Shown here piece by piece: positions 21,650-35,108 of a stretch of 64,000 bases of DNA. Location: positions 620,001 through 684,000 of the forward strand of contig NW_026870037.1 of assembly GCF_029168945.1 (NCBI RefSeq), written 5' to 3'. The translations under genes and the position numbers were made by a program. The DNA comes from Cannabis sativa (Eukaryota; Streptophyta; Magnoliopsida; Rosales; Cannabaceae). The notes beneath the pieces were generated by a model. The model did not search any database, was not told where the DNA came from, and saw nothing but the letters and a program-made list of their open reading frames with translations. The first letter of the stretch is position 1. Each line of letters starts with the position of its first letter.

Positions 21650-21822
21650 TGTTAGGGTTTATGCCCTAAAAGCAAGTTATTATTCCAAATCTACACAAGG
21701 TGACATGACATCTATCTGGATGACACATAGAGAGAATCCTGCAACCTGAACAGACAATTTCACTCGTAATGAGCCGTGTAGGGAGATTTGATACTTGAAG
21801 TCATAACAAAAACTGTAACATC
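21650..21822. repeat. LTR-type fragment interrupted by the second LINE
   Basis: Starts TGTTAGGGTTTATGCCCTAA, close to the minus-strand start of the solo LTR further right (TGTTGGGTTTTATGCCCTAA), and continues to the LINE at 21823. It resumes at 26617. Its right boundary is uncertain; a CATAACA at 27061-27067 could be the LTR end, with a TATA-like TTATAAATAGCGG near 26797. Confidence 0.45.
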
Positions 21823-21896
21823 GTTAAAATATAATATGTCAGAAACAATATAACTTTTCCCGCTCCTTCTCTCTCTTTCGGTGCCTCACCGGAGCT

Positions 21897-23140
21897 ATGG
21901 CGAAAAGGGCGAAAATGGCCGGGAAAGGGAAATCTAAGGGGAAAAAAACTGGTCCTTCATCCTCGAATAGAGTCATAAAGACTAGATCCATGGATGCAGT
22001 GCTAGGAATTCAGGAACTGGTGATTGAGGAAGATGTGGATTCAATGGAACAGTGTCGCGATGATGAACTCTATGCTGAGAGATTCCTTTCACCTGCAGAT
22101 TCGGAGTTAAGCATTCAGCGACAAAGTGGAGTACGAAATGATTTTTCAGAATGGCTCTCGATTGCAAATCGAACTGCACAAGATATTAGCACTGGGAAAA
22201 AGGTATCACCTCCTATTCTCAGATCTAATATAGTCCGAAACCTAGAAAATTCGTATGAACTTCCAGATACAGAGGCTGTGAGTACTGGATTGAAGAAGAA
22301 GATTAAGATTGATTTTGAGGACATAGCTGAGGAAGTTAATTACTGGCAACCTTCTTTAGTTTGCTATGTAATTGGAGCAAATCCTCCTATAAGCATCCTT
22401 GAAGGCTTTGTGCGAACATGGTGGAAGGAAGAAGTGGTAAAAGTTGGCTTACTTGCTAAGGGAATTTTTATCATTAGATTCCAGAGTATGGAGCAAAGAG
22501 ATAAGGTTATGCAGCAGGGATATGTTTTCTTTTATAGGAAACCAATGGTGATGAAACCTTGGAATCCAATAGATGATTTCACTAAAGAGGAAGTCACAAA
22601 TGTACCAACCTAGATACAATTGAAGGGGCTGGATATTAAGTACTGGGGTGAATCATCTTTGTTCAAGATAGTGAGTCAACTGGGAGAGCCTTTACAGGTG
22701 GATAATGTCACCAAGAACAGGGATCAGCTGCAATACCCCTGAGTTCTAATTCAGTTTAGTTTGGTTCAAAACTTTCCTGAAAAAATTGATTTCATAGATG
22801 AATTTAATCATGAGGTGGAATTAGAAGTGAAGTATGAATGGATTCCACTTGTGTGTTATAATTGTTCTGGTATTGGGCATAGTACAAAGGACTGCAGAAA
22901 GAAAGAAGAGAAATAGGAGCAAGGAAAATAAGTTTGGGTGCCAAAAAAGAAAAAAAACTAGAAAAGGGGCAGCAGGTTGATGAGGAAGGGTTCCAAAGAG
23001 TAAATAAAGGCAAGAAAGTGATGGTGAACAATGAAACAGAAGAGACTATTGTGAAGAACATGTTTGCAACTCTAGAGGATGAAGGGGCAATCAAGATTAA
23101 CACAGGAGGGGAGGGAGATCCCTCAACCTCAAATGGATAG
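21897..23140 (+). pseudogene. LINE 2 ORF1, interrupted
   Basis: Starts at ATG 21897 with a Lys-rich head and a DUF4283-type region (YWQPSLVCYVIGANPP, FVRTWWKEE). An in-frame TAG at 22611 stops the first 238 codons. The frame then resumes through a zinc knuckle CYNCSGIGHSTKDC (about 22855-22896), meets further stops near 22914-22930, and ends in a Lys/Glu-rich tail closing at TAG 23138-23140. It is not expected to make a full protein. Confidence 0.8.
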
Positions 23141-26100
23141 ATTCTTATGTTGGAATGTAAGGGGGATTAATGGCCAGCAAAAGCATAATGAGATTAAGCT
23201 GGGTTTGTTAGCCTCCTCGAAACAAAGGTCCAAAATAAAAATATGGGAACTTTATATACTAGTCTTTTTTCTGGTTGGTGCTTTACAAATAATAATCCTT
23301 GGTTGGATAAAGGAAGAATAATAGTAGCTTGGCAGCCTAGTGTTTACTCTGTGGATATTCGATATTGCTCTAGCCAACTAATACATTGCTACGTTGAATC
23401 ACAGGAGCAAGTGGGGAAATTCTTTGTGTCATTAGTCTATGCTTTTAATGATGTGAAGAAGAAAGAGGAATTATGGGATGAATTAGGGGAAGTAGCACAC
23501 AAAATCGATGAGCCATGGTTAATAATGGGTGACTTCAATGAGATTTTGAACGCAAATGAAAGAATTGGGAAAAGAGCTCAGAGTCTACCATCACAGAGAT
23601 TCCGGGATAGTATGGAGAAGTGTAAGATGGCAGACCTGAAATTTTCAGGCTCTTTTTTCACATGGAACAATAAGCAGACACCAGAGGAAAGGATCTTTTC
23701 AAAGATTGATCGAGCAATGGTTAACACACAGTGGTTGAATGTCTTTCCCTGCTCTGAAGCCGTTTTTTCTTGCCTGAAATGAATTTTGATCATAGTCCTA
23801 TCTTGGTAACTATTTACGAAGATAAAAGCTATGGGAAAAAACCATTTAGGTACTACAATATGTGGAAGATGGCTCCTGAGTATGACAAGCTGGTGGCAAA
23901 GTCTTGGGAAGAAGAGAGTAGAGGCTCGAAAATGTTTCGAATTGTCCATAAGCTGAGAAGATTAAAAACAGTATTGAAGCAGATCAACAGAACTGATTTT
24001 TCTAAAATTCAAAAGGCAGAAACTGCAGCAAGAACACAGCTAGCAGAGATACAAGGAGATCTGAACCAGAATCCGGGGAATGAAGACTTGATGATGCATG
24101 AACAGATGGTAAGGGAGAAATATGCAGAAATCAGCAAGGCCTATGCTAGTTTCATGACTCAAAAAGTTAAAATAAATTGGGCTAAGTTTGGAGATGACAA
24201 CTCCCACCTTTTCTATGCTTCTCTAAAATTGAGGACAATCCAAAATAAGATTTTCTCAATTGAGGATGAGTATGGGAACTGGTGTGATTCTCCAGACAAA
24301 GTTCAATCTGCTTTTCTTGAGTATTATCAGAGGCTATTAGGATCAAAAATACCAGTTAGAAGGAAGGTATTTCAATCCATTGTGGATCTTGGCCCGAAAA
24401 TAAAGGATTATCATAGGGAGATCTTATTAGCCGAGTACACGGCTAAGGAAGTGGAATCAGCTATGTTCTCCATTGACAAGGATAAAGCACCTGGACCGGA
24501 TGGGTATGGAAGTGCCTTTTTCCAAGATAATTGGGATTTGGTGAGAACTGATCTAGTAGAAGCAGTATCTCTTTTTTATCATATGGGAAGATTTTAAAAG
24601 AGATAAATACTACTGCAATCACACTAATTCCCAAGACTTCTTGCCCTATAAGTGTGGTGGACTTCAGACCAATATCATGTTGCAATGTGGTGTATAAAGT
24701 GGCAACCAAGGTCATCTGTAATAGATTGAGGAAGGTTCTTCCTGATCTTATTGCAGAGAACCAAGGAGGATTTGTGCATGGAAGATTCATTGCTCACAAT
24801 GTGCTGGTATGCCAAGATCTGGTGAGATTATATGGGAGGAACAACTGTAAACCAAGTTGTATGATCAAAATTGACTTACGAAAGGCCTATGACACTATAG
24901 AATGGGAGTTCTTGGAAGAGATGATGACTGCTCTAGGATTTCCTGGTAAGTTCATTAAGCTCATTATGGAATGCATATGCACTCCCAAATTCTCTCTGTT
25001 GTTGAATGACTCTATGTGTGGATTCTTCAATGCAAAGAGAGGGCTAAGACAAGGTGATCCGATGTCTCCCCTCCTCTTTGTGTTAGGAATGGAGTATCTA
25101 TCCAGAATATTTACCAAGGTAGGGACCTGGACAGGGTTCAAATTTCATGATAGGTGTGCATCCATCAAACTGAATCATATGTGCTTTGCTGATGACTTGT
25201 TAGTCTTCTGTCATGGTGATTATATATCTGCTTTGCTGCTACTTCAAGGATTGAAATTGTTCTGAGCTTCATCTGGCCTGTAACCAAATGAGCAGAAGAC
25301 AACAATTTATTGTGCAGGAATGCAGGAATCAAAAATCTCTAGAATCATTGAGGCATCCAATTTTAAAAGGAGTACACTTCCATTTACATACCTTGGTATT
25401 CCTATATCCTCAAAGAAGATATCTAGAGCAGAGTGTCAATGTCTCCTGGAGAAAATGACAAGTAGAATAAAGATGTGGAGCACAAAGAACTTATCTTATA
25501 TGGGAAGAGTAACACTGATTAACTCAGTGCATCTAGCCATACATACGTATTGGGCTCAAATCTTTATCCTACCAAAGAAGCTTTTGAAGGATATAGAAGC
25601 TACTTGCAGGTCCTTTCTCTGGAAGGGTACACAAGATGGAGCAGGTCCTGGTTTAGTGGCATGGGACTGTGTTTGCAGGCCCAAGGCAACAGGGGGTTTA
25701 GGCTTTCGAAATGTGCAACATTGGAATATGGCAGCCTTAGGGAGGTATGTGTGGGATATAGCTGGTAAAAAAGATTGTCTTTTTGTCAAATGGATTCACA
25801 ATGTGTACATAAAGGAACAAGATTGGTGGAGCTATAATGCTCCCTCGGATTGCAGCTGGGCATGGAGGAAAATAGTGGCTGTCAACAACAAACTTCAGCA
25901 ACAGGTTTCACTAACTAGTTTTGTTATGCAGAAATACAAGATTCAACAAGGATATCACTTGTTGTTTGCTGAATATGATAAATTGCCTTGGAGTAATCTT
26001 GTTTGGGATCGGCTTATTGTTCCCAAGCATAGATTCATTCTATGGTTGGTACTTTGGGAAAGACTAAATACAAAGGAGAGACTAAGTAAATTCATGATTA

Positions 26101-26487
26101 CCATGGATGCAAAATGTGTTTTCTGTAGCAAAGAAGAAGAGACCATTGCACACTTGTTTTTTTGAGTGTGATTACAGCCGAAGCTGTTGGCATGAGATGA
26201 AAAAATTTCTGCAATGGAACACACCAGCCACTAATATTAAACGGTTGTTGCAAGCTTGCCACAACATGAAGAGATTTTCAACAGCTAGGAAAAGTATGGT
26301 GAAGACTGTACTTGCAAGCTTGGTGTACTTTGTTTGGAAGGCAAGGAATGAGGTGTTATCGAATCAACAACAGTGGCTTGTCAATACCACGGTCAAGAAG
26401 TCTCAGCAAGTAAGTAAGTTTAGAATTAAAGGGTTGCTTCCTAAAAAAGCTAAGGATGAGGATAAAGCATGGATTTTAATGACTTGA
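23133..26487 (+). pseudogene. LINE 2 ORF2 (endonuclease-RT-zf-RVT), frameshifted
   Basis: Starts at ATG 23133, inside the end of ORF1. Recognisable blocks: endonuclease (WNVRGINGQ, then GDFNEI, then FDHSPIL across frame changes near 23210-23243 and 23770); RT ([52 protein letters not shown] and FADD at about 25188-25200); and a zf-RVT region (CVFCSKEEETIAHLFF) around 26115-26165. Frame breaks also occur near 24597, 25265 and 26165. No C-terminal RNase H was found before the poly(A), unlike the first LINE. Confidence 0.85.
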
Positions 26488-26616
26488 ATTGTTTGTAATG
26501 ACTTGTATAGAACCAAAATGTAAATGTATTGATAGCAAAGTGTAAAGATTAGTGATGTAATAGTTTGTTTGGAGCAATAAAATTCTTATTCATCAAAAAA
26601 AAAAAACTGTAACATC

Positions 26617-29206
26617 AGACCAGCTTCCATCACGCAAGCAACTCGCATACACCGACCAAAGGATGTGAGTTGGACAATTTTAGAAGAAAGGAAACATACC
26701 TAGCTTCTCATTTTACTTATTGTAAATATAGAAAATAAGTAGTTTCCCATTTTATTTCTTATTAGTTTTGGGAAAATAATTAGTTACAATTCTTCCTTAT
26801 AAATAGCGGAGTCATCTCACGATTGAGGGACACAAAATTCACACAAAAAACACAAGAGAGAAATCTTAGAAAAGAGTTATAGATTCAAGAGTGAAATACT
26901 CAAAAATTATTGTAAGAGCTTTCGAGGGAGAGATCAAGGCTTTCTTGTTTCTCTCCGCACAAGTCAATACAAGTGAAAGGGGAGTAGGCTATTACCATCG
27001 TCACGGGGCCGAACTTCTATAACAACTTTGGTGTTCTCTTTACTTTATTATTATCATTATCATAACATTGTTTTTTTTAATTAATTCTAATGGCTTTAAT
27101 TTGACTCACTGTGGTTGGCTAAAAGTGAGATTAATATTTTTTGTACTTTCATTGAGCACAAAGAAACAAAAACCGTTGTTTTAAGACTTTTCAAGACACA
27201 AGATAGTTGTACAAACACAAAGGGGAAATCAAATTAAAACCAGTAATCTGATGGCTACAGATCCTATTGAGCAAACACTTAAAAATTGAAGAGATCGGAT
27301 CCTGACTCAACTATTCCTCATCCACTAACATGCCTTCAAACAATAGGGCATGGAGTGACCACCCCTCTAGTTGGGTTCATTCTAGGTGTGCAAGAAAATG
27401 TAACCACCAGTCCTCGGATCGAACAAACTCAGTACTGGAAATCAATATGTTGGAAATCCTCAAAGGACAATTGATGACGACACTGAATTACAGAATTTAT
27501 GAGCCGCACTAGGTCAGATGCAAGAGCACACCAACACTCATCAGCAAGATACCCAAGCAGCTATAAATTTTTCTTTTGAGGAGCAAATATGCCAATTCCA
27601 AGAGTGGATGAATCAACAGATTGAAATCATGAGAGCCCAGCAAGAGGTGATTGACAATCATTCCAAGCAGGCTACAGTGCTTATTAGACGAGCATATCAG
27701 ATAACTAGACAAAAATCAATGTCAGACACTCCAATTAAACATGATCCAAACCAAAGGACAAACTGCATCCATTCTGGACCTCAATACGGGCCAGAAGAAC
27801 GTCAGCTAAAAGAACTCAGCAAACCTAATGAAGTGAGTCACCCAATTTAAGGCCACAAACTGTGGGTTGTGCGATAGACGAGCAAGTTTTTCCAACTCCT
27901 TACTTGGGAGAGAATGAACAATATAATATCCATACCCAGACAGATATACAATACCAACGAGTCGCTGATAATAGCTAGAGAAGAAGGCCTTAGGAGAATC
28001 AGTCTTTGACTAATTAGGCACCATACACGATCTCAAGAATGATCTAAATCGTAAAAGAAGATTAGACGGACAAAATATCCCTTTAACCATTCAGCCAGTC
28101 AATACAGATAACTACGTACCCAGCCATGCTCTAAGAAATCCTTATGTGACACAGGTCTGCCAACAGGCAGATCAAGTTGATCCATTGGTGCAAGCTCAAA
28201 TAGATCAACTAAGAGCCTTGTACAAAACATGAACGACCAAAAACTCATGGATTTAAGACTAGACTAGACTAAAGAATCATTGTTCTTACTAGAAATCAAT
28301 GCTCTTGATCTACCGCCCAAGTTCAAAATACCAACGTGAAAAATGTACACAGAGAAAGAAGATCCTTTGTCTCACATTAAATACTTTGAAATGCAAATGG
28401 ATTTACAAGCGGTGATAGGTGATGTACGGTGCATGATTTTCCCAGCTACCTTGGCAGAGGTTGCCCAGTAGTGGTTTCTCAAGTTAGCTCCAGAGAAATT
28501 CAATAAATGGAACTCCTTCATGGCAGAGTTTCAGGCACAGTTCTCCTCTTCTAGGAAACTCCCATCTTATTTAGAAGACCTGGTCGAAGTAAAGCAAATA
28601 TCGAGGGAGCCCTTAAGAGCTTACATTAGCAGATTTATTACCAAAGCAACAAAGTTGAAAGAGTTAAGTAAAGAGGGGAGGCTAGCCGTTATCTTAGGAG
28701 GTACTGAACCTCTAGAGGAATTATGGAAAGATATTAAAAGACTCGTTATATGGTTATTGGGAGAATTCTTAGACTGAGAAGATGGATTCATAAAGCTCGA
28801 AGAAGCATTTCAGCGTGTAGATATGGTTGGGTAGAAAAATATTCAGTCGCTCACCACTGTAGCCAATACATCCGTCCAGCAAAGTTAGACCTCAAAAAAT
28901 AATAGTAGTTTGAGTCAAGGTGGTAAAATGTCAAATTATGGCAACTAGAAGGTAATGAGAAGAAAAGCAGGTTAAACAACAAGTTCGAGAAGCATCCTCG
29001 AGAGATTGCATCGAAGTTTACTACTTTCACTATCCTTACCGAGGATATAGAAACTATATTTACGACGACCCAATCCATGCTGCTGTACAAAAAACATCAT
29101 GCCATAAAAAAGATATGAGCAAAGGGACACCACCAAATTTTTTTCGTTTTCATGCAGACTATGGTTTCTGACACTAATGAGTGCAATAATCTGAAACGAG
29201 AAATAG
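26617..29206 (+). mobile_element. Degenerate Tat-like Ty3/gypsy element: leader and gag
   Basis: After an LTR-like stretch with a TATA (near 26797) and a long untranslated leader, a gag-like sequence runs from about 27290 to 29206 with many stops and frame changes. The clearest block is at 28520-28720, with LPSYLEDLVEVKQ and EPLRAYISRFITKATKLKEL, matching the Ty3 gag core. Near 29085-29206 the reading KKDMSKGTPPNFFRFHADYG followed by NECNNLKREIEY corresponds to the Tat-type gag zinc-binding region. The Tat assignment is inference from that motif. The element is cut at 29207 by the solo LTR and continues at 43175. Confidence 0.65.
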
Positions 29207-29564
29207 AATACTGTTGGAAATTATTTTACCAAGATCTTAGATCTACTCACAAGTATGTTTATTAACATCCTAAATAAGAACTTTCTAAAACGATAAATTA
29301 AACACATATAAAGTTTAAGAAACCTTACATTGGGTGCAGCGGAATAATATGACTCCTTCCGTTCAGATATCTAGCCCTTGATTCCTTTCTGTAGCAGAGC
29401 ATTATCAATATCTGAACCTGGATCTCTTTCTCTGAATCTTTGATGCTGAAACTCCTTCTTGCTGAAAGTCTTTCTTCACGATCTTCCTCACTATGATTGA
29501 GGTATCACTTGCTGTGTGTGGGCACTACTTTCACACTAAGATTTTCGAAATTGAAGAGGGAAGG

Positions 29565-30894
29565 TGTAACGCCCGTATTTTATATTAAATAAACTCAAAA
29601 ATTAACTTTAATAATTTATATATTTTTAACCATATGGATCGGGATCCCGAGTATCAAAATACAAGTTAAAAGTATTTTACCAATAAGTACATATATATAT
29701 ATATATTTAAAGCTTAGCAGACAAGCATCCTCAAAATACAGACTCCAAAATACTAAGAAATCGAAACCCTCCAGGTTGCACTGCCGCGATATGTACAATC
29801 ATGCCGAGTTCCGCCTCACTGTTCCTCCAGCTTTGCTTTTCCTTTACCTACACAAGGTAGCAAACTGATGAGTCAACAGACTCAGTAAGATATGCAAGAA
29901 ATATATAAAAGTACCGCAATGCTGGCTTTATGATTAAGCCGCCCTGAGCTCACTAACCGAGCTCACCAAATGGTTAAGAACGTTCTTAAGGGAAGTACGA
30001 CTACTGTACCAAATGCACTAAAGTACCAACTCCGTACTTGTGTTGGTAGAGCCCTAATTGTACTCCCAGAAATTACTAAGTGTTGTACCACGAACACGAC
30101 GTACCCTGGGTACTCGTGTTGGTAACACCGTAACCACATTAACATACAATACTGTACTAACACTCTAATAATCATTTTATATTCGTTCTAGTAGTATAAC
30201 AATCAAAACAGGCATATACATTCATATATATATATATATATTCTTACGCTATCTTACCTCATTCCGTGCTCAAGTGTGCCGGTCAGCCTGAGTGGAAGTG
30301 CAGCTCGACGTTTTACAGGGCCCTTAACTTGAATCTTCTTTGATTCAGGTAGCAACACTACAATTCCAGCAACAAATTCCTTCCCTTGCTGGTTCTTTGG
30401 GGTGCACGAAGGAGAGAGGAAGAGAGAGGTGCAACTTGAGACTTCTAGACTAATTCTTTTCACTAATCCCTTTACTCCTCAAATAAAAATTAATAATACC
30501 ATGATAAAAAGGCAGCCATATATCCCACTAGAAGCCAAAATAAGGGTTTAGGAAAAGAAAAGACCTAATTACCCCTTTAACAAATTAGATTAGTTACCAC
30601 CACTCAAGGGCTAAATGGTCATTTCTAAACCCGCTAATTCAACACTTAACAAAACACCCCGAACAAATAACATACATCCAAATATATACAATATGACTCT
30701 CTAAAGGCCCAACGTCGCTGTCCACAGCTTCCGAACACAATCACAGAAAATGAGAAATTACATAAATAGCATAATAAATATATATGAACTCAAATAAATT
30801 CCCATAATCATATTATTATTATTAATAATAAAATCTCATACATAAACCCTAATTATTTAATAATTCAAAGTATTAGTCATATGCGGTCTTTACA
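29565..30894 (-). repeat. 3' LTR of the chromovirus (1330 bp)
   Basis: Plus-strand ends are TGTAACGCCC and GTCTTTACA. It carries the AT dinucleotide tracts near 29693 and 30225. Small ORFs inside it are duplicated in the other LTR and are not genes. Confidence 0.92.
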
Positions 30895-30906
30895 ATTATC
30901 CCCCCG
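30895..30906 (-). promoter_or_regulatory. Polypurine tract of the chromovirus
   Basis: Minus-strand GGGGGGATAAT abuts the 3' LTR. It is a short G-run priming site for plus-strand DNA synthesis. Confidence 0.6.
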
Positions 30907-30931
30907 TTAAAAAGGATTTCGCCCTCGAAAT

Positions 30932-33585
30932 CTACCTGAACAACTCAGGATGCTGAGCCCTCATATCAGATTCCAATTCCCAAGTGGCTTCTTTCACTTT
31001 ACTGTTTCTCCAGAGTACCTTGACTAATGATATGGTTTTGGTTCGGAGAACCTTTTCCTTTTTATCCAGAATTTGCACTGGTTGTTCGTCATATGATAAG
31101 TCAGGTTGCAACTCCAATGTTTCGTAACTCAGAACATGCATTGGATCAGACACGTACTTCCTCAGCATGGAAACATGAAATACATTATGCACTGCTGATA
31201 ATGCTGGAGGTAAGGCTAACCTATAAGCAACTTGCCCAACTTTTTCCAGAATTTCAAAAGGTCCAATAAACCTAGGGCTCAATTTACCTTTCTTTCCAAA
31301 ACGTCTGATTCCCTTCATCGGGGATACTCGTAGAAAGACATGATCACCAGGTTGGAATGTAACATTCCGTCGCTTGGGATCTGCATAACTTTTCTGCTTG
31401 CTTTGAGAGGCAAGCATTCGAGCTTTGATCTTGTCTATTGCTTCATTCGTCTTCTGGACTAATTTAGGGCCCAAGTATTTCCGTTCTCCTGTCTCGTCCC
31501 AATGAATTGGGGAACGACACTTTCTTCCATAGAGCAGCTCATAGGGAGCCATTCCTATGGTGCTTTGATAGCTATTATTATAGGAGAATTCAATCAGAGG
31601 CAAATACTTACTCCATGACCCTCCAAAATCCATGACACAAGCTCGTAACAGGTCTTCAAGTATCTGAATGGTTCGTTCAGATTGCCCATCTGTTTGAGGA
31701 TGAAAGGCTGTGCTAAATTTTAAATTTGTTCCCATAGCCTTTTGCAAGCTCATCCAAAACTTTGAGGTAAATTTAGGATCCCTATCTGAAACGATTGACT
31801 TCGGTACTCCATGAAGACGGACAATTTCTTTCACATATAAATCAGCATACTGATCCACTGTATAGGTTACCTTAACAGGTAAGAAATGTGCTGATTTTGT
31901 AAAACGATCCACCACAACCCAAACTGAGTCGTACATTCCTGTGGTTCTAGGCAAGCCAACCACAAAGTCCATTGCAATGTCTTCCCACTTCCATTCTGGA
32001 AGTGTTAATGGCTGAAGTAACCCCGCCGGTCGTTGATGCTCAGCTTTGATTTGCTGACAGGTTAAACATTTAGTGACATAGTCCACTACATCCCTCTTCA
32101 TCCCATACCATCAGAAATAGGGCTTCAAGTCTTGATACATTTTGGTGGTTCCTGGATGTAATGAGTAAGGGGTAGTATGAGCTTCCTCTAAAATTTCCTT
32201 TTTAAGCTCACTGATATCAGGGACACACACCCGGGCTTTAAACAACAGCATCCCATTGTCAGAAATGGAGAAGTCCTTAGCTTTGCCTGCTAATACATCT
32301 TCTCGAGTTTTAACCAATTCAGAATCTTCTAACTGGGCCATTCTGATTCTTTCCAACAAATCTGACTGAAGTGTCAGATTAAATAATTTCTCAGTCACCG
32401 ACTCAATGTTTGCTCTAGTCATTTCCGAGGCTAGCTGAGAGGAAATCATGACCATGTTGGATATCTGATCAGGTCCTTTTCTGCTTAAGGCATCAACCAC
32501 AACATTTGCCTTTCCAGGATGATACAGGATTTCATAGTCATAGTCTTTTACCAATTCTAACCACCTTCTCTGTCTCATGTTCAAATCCTTCTGAGTAAAG
32601 AAATACTTGAGACTCTTGTGGTCAGTATAAATCTCACACCTTTCACCATACAAGTAATGTCGCCAAATTTTCAAGGCGAACACCACTGCTGCAAGTTCTA
32701 GGTCGTGAGTTGGGTAACGCTGCTCATAATCTTTCAATTGCCGAGAAGCATAAGCTATGACTTTATCTGCTTGCATTAACACACAACCTAAGCCCTGCCT
32801 TGAAGCGTCACAATACACCACAAACTTTTCTTGATCAGATGGCAAGGCTAGCACAGGAGCTGTAATCAATCGTTGCTTCAACTCTTGAAAACTCTTTTCA
32901 CACTTATCTGACCATATAAATCGCTGATTCTTCTTGGTTAACTCAGATAACGGCATCGCAATTTTGGAAAATCCTTCCACGAAACGTCGATAATAACCCG
33001 CTAAACCGAGAAAGGTCTAGGCCAATTCTTTACTGCTTCAATCTTTCCTGGATCAACCATGATTCCATCCTTTCCAACAATATGCCCCAGAAATGACACT
33101 TGTGACAGCCAAAACTCACACTTTTTAAATTTTGCGTAGAGTTTATGATCTCTAAGTCGCTCCAGAACCATTCGAAGATGCTGCTCATGCTCTGCTTCTG
33201 ACCGAGAGTACACAAGAATGTCATCGATAAATACAATTACAAAATTATCGAGGAAATCCTTGAATACCCTATTCATGAGATCCATAAAAGCTGCCGGTGC
33301 ATTTGTTAACCCAAAAGACATAACCAGGAATTCATAATGACCATACCTGGTTCGGAAAGCTGTCTTCGTGATATCCTCTTCTCGAATTCTCAATTGATGA
33401 TATCCAAATCTCAAGTCAATCTTGGAGAATACCGTCTTGCCCTGAAGTTGGTCAAACAAATCGTCAATTCTGGGCAGAGGATATTTATTCTTAATAGTTA
33501 ACTTATTCAGCTCCCGATAATTGATACACATCCGAAGAGTTCCATCTTTCTTCAACTGAGGACAGTCCTTCCTGAGATGTCCCAC
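30932..33585 (-). pseudogene. Chromovirus pol: RT, RNase H, integrase, chromodomain; protease missing
   Basis: The reading passes straight from the zinc knuckle (CPQLKKDG) into the RT block [14 protein letters not shown], so the protease and the RT N-terminus are deleted. RT continues with [13 protein letters not shown] and FIDDI (about 33220) to 33001. A second small deletion with frame change follows, then RNase H (32980-32111; [22 protein letters not shown]). A TGA at 32108 replaces what is probably a Trp codon. The integrase (32101 on) has CLTCQQIKAEHQRPAG, the core IAMDFVVGLP, and SDRDPKFTSKFW. At the C-terminus VKVLWRNSKVKEATWE is a chromodomain. It is not translatable as one polyprotein. 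Confidence 0.88.
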
Positions 33586-33594
33586 TGAACCACA

Positions 33595-34707
33595 CTAAAA
33601 GCAGGCCCTCCGGTTACAAGTTCCGGGGTGATGCTTCTTGTAACGCGGGCACTCAGGATAGGAATAAGTCTGACGTCCTCCTCTGTTCTGGTTTCCTCGA
33701 AACCTTTTTCCTTGCCCTGAACTTCCCGAAGATGGAAAAGTTCTTTTCTTCTGTTCAAGGGTAGAACCCCCACTCTCTTTTTCAGGACCCGACATAGGGA
33801 GAGTAGTGATCCCACCAACACCAGAAGACTCTCGGGTTTCTTGTAAAAATTTAACTGCTCCTTCAGCTCGAAGAGCCTTATCAACCATTTCTGCATAAGC
33901 TGTGGTATCATTCGTTGTAATAACCAGGTCATGTCTGATTTTGGCATTCAGTCCAGCCAAATACTTTTCTTTCTTGCTGAAGTCTGTTGGTACGATTCCA
34001 GAGGCTAACTTAGCCAAGCGATCAAACTTGGTTGTATATTCAGTCACTGACATACCCTCACCTTGTACCAACTCAACAAATTCCTTTCGTTTTGCACTGC
34101 GAACCGCCTCATTGTAATATTTGGCGTTGAATAATTCCCGGAACTCTTCCCAGGTCATTCTGGTCACATCTCTGGTGAGGGATACCATTTCCCACCAAAT
34201 CAGGGCATCCTCCTGAAATTGAAATGTGGCACATGCCACCCTATCATTTCCGACTACTCCCATAAAATTCAGTATTTTCTCAATAACGGTTAACCACTGC
34301 TCAGCCTTTAAAACATCAGGGCCTCCCAGAAACACTGGAGGTGCTTGTTTTCTGAACCTCTCATATAAGGGCTCCATGCGGTTACCAGCAATATTTTGCT
34401 CAGCTGGCACCGCAGGGGCTGCAGGAGCTGCAGGAGCCGCAGCAGGCGATTGCGGGGGAAGCTCAACAGGAGCATCTCGTTGCCTAAGCCGTCGAATCTC
34501 TTCTTCTTGTTGCTCAATTCTAGTTTGCATCTCAGCAAACCTTTGTTCCCAATCAACAAGGGCCTGAGGTGGATTCTCCTGTCCACCTCTCGGGACTCAA
34601 CTGCGGCCTCTACCGCGTCCACGGGGGTTTTGGGGATTTCGACCACCCCGAACACCTCCGGTCTCAACCAAATCACCCTGCCTTCTAACGTTTCGCTGGT
34701 CGTCCAT
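33595..34707 (-). pseudogene. Chromovirus gag (capsid/nucleocapsid), two in-frame stops
   Basis: The likely start is ATG 34707-34705, reading an Arg/Gly-rich head. A TGA at 34597-34599 interrupts the frame, which then continues through a Pro/Ala-rich linker, the gag core (PPVFLGGPDVLKAEQWL, FQFQEDALIWWEMV, FVELVQGEGMSVTEYTTKFD) and a basic tail to the first half of a zinc knuckle. There TAG (33592-33594) follows RRACF. The rest of the knuckle, [11 protein letters not shown], reads on in frame beyond it. So gag is split into a headless core and a lost knuckle. Confidence 0.85.
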
Positions 34708-34930
34708 TATTTAGGACTTAGCCTGCGAACCCACAAGGCACGTAGGTCAGACAGTGGTCACAATATTTTCAAGACCGCAATTAAGACTTAAAACATCTCA
34801 ATTAATCATATATTCATCACAACATATCTTAAAACAGTTTGCAAAAAGAAATAAGCTTACGGAACCGTGAGTTGAACTCGACACTGGCCTTGATTGTACA
34901 TATCTTGACGGTCTTCAGTGGACAACCCGG

Positions 34931-34944
34931 TGGCTCTGATACCA
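34931..34944 (-). promoter_or_regulatory. Primer-binding site for initiator tRNA-Met
   Basis: Minus-strand TGGTATCAGAGCCA begins three bases inside the 5' LTR. It is the standard complement of the 3' end of plant initiator methionine tRNA. Confidence 0.85.
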
Positions 34945-34947
34945 AAC

Positions 34948-35069
34948 TGTAACGCCCGTATTTTATATTAAATAAACTCGAAAATTAACTTTAATAATTT
35001 ATATATTTTTAACCATATGGATCGGGATCCCGAGTATCAAAATACAAGTTAAAAGTATTTTACCAGTAA

Positions 35070-35108
<39 letters not shown>

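Larger units (their letters stand above)
21823..26601 (+). mobile_element. Second LINE, full length but broken
   Basis: A 15-bp direct repeat AAAAACTGTAACATC at 21808-21822 and 26602-26616 marks the insertion. The 3' end is TTCATC followed by an A run. The 5' leader is rich in CTCTCT. ORF1 and ORF2 can both be followed but contain several stops and frameshifts. It belongs to a different subfamily from the LINE in the oxidase gene, judged by its diverged ORFs. It inserted into LTR-derived sequence. Confidence 0.88.

Noticed and set aside
21897..26487. Host gene of several exons
   Set aside because: All recognisable blocks are LINE ORF1/ORF2 domains bounded by a target duplication and poly(A).
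29963..30463. ORFs of about 70 codons repeated at 35364-35862
   Set aside because: They lie inside the two LTRs of the chromovirus and are identical by LTR duplication; no domain.
33902..34791. Plus-strand ORFs opposite chromovirus gag
   Set aside because: Antisense shadows of the Ala/Pro-rich gag coding sequence.
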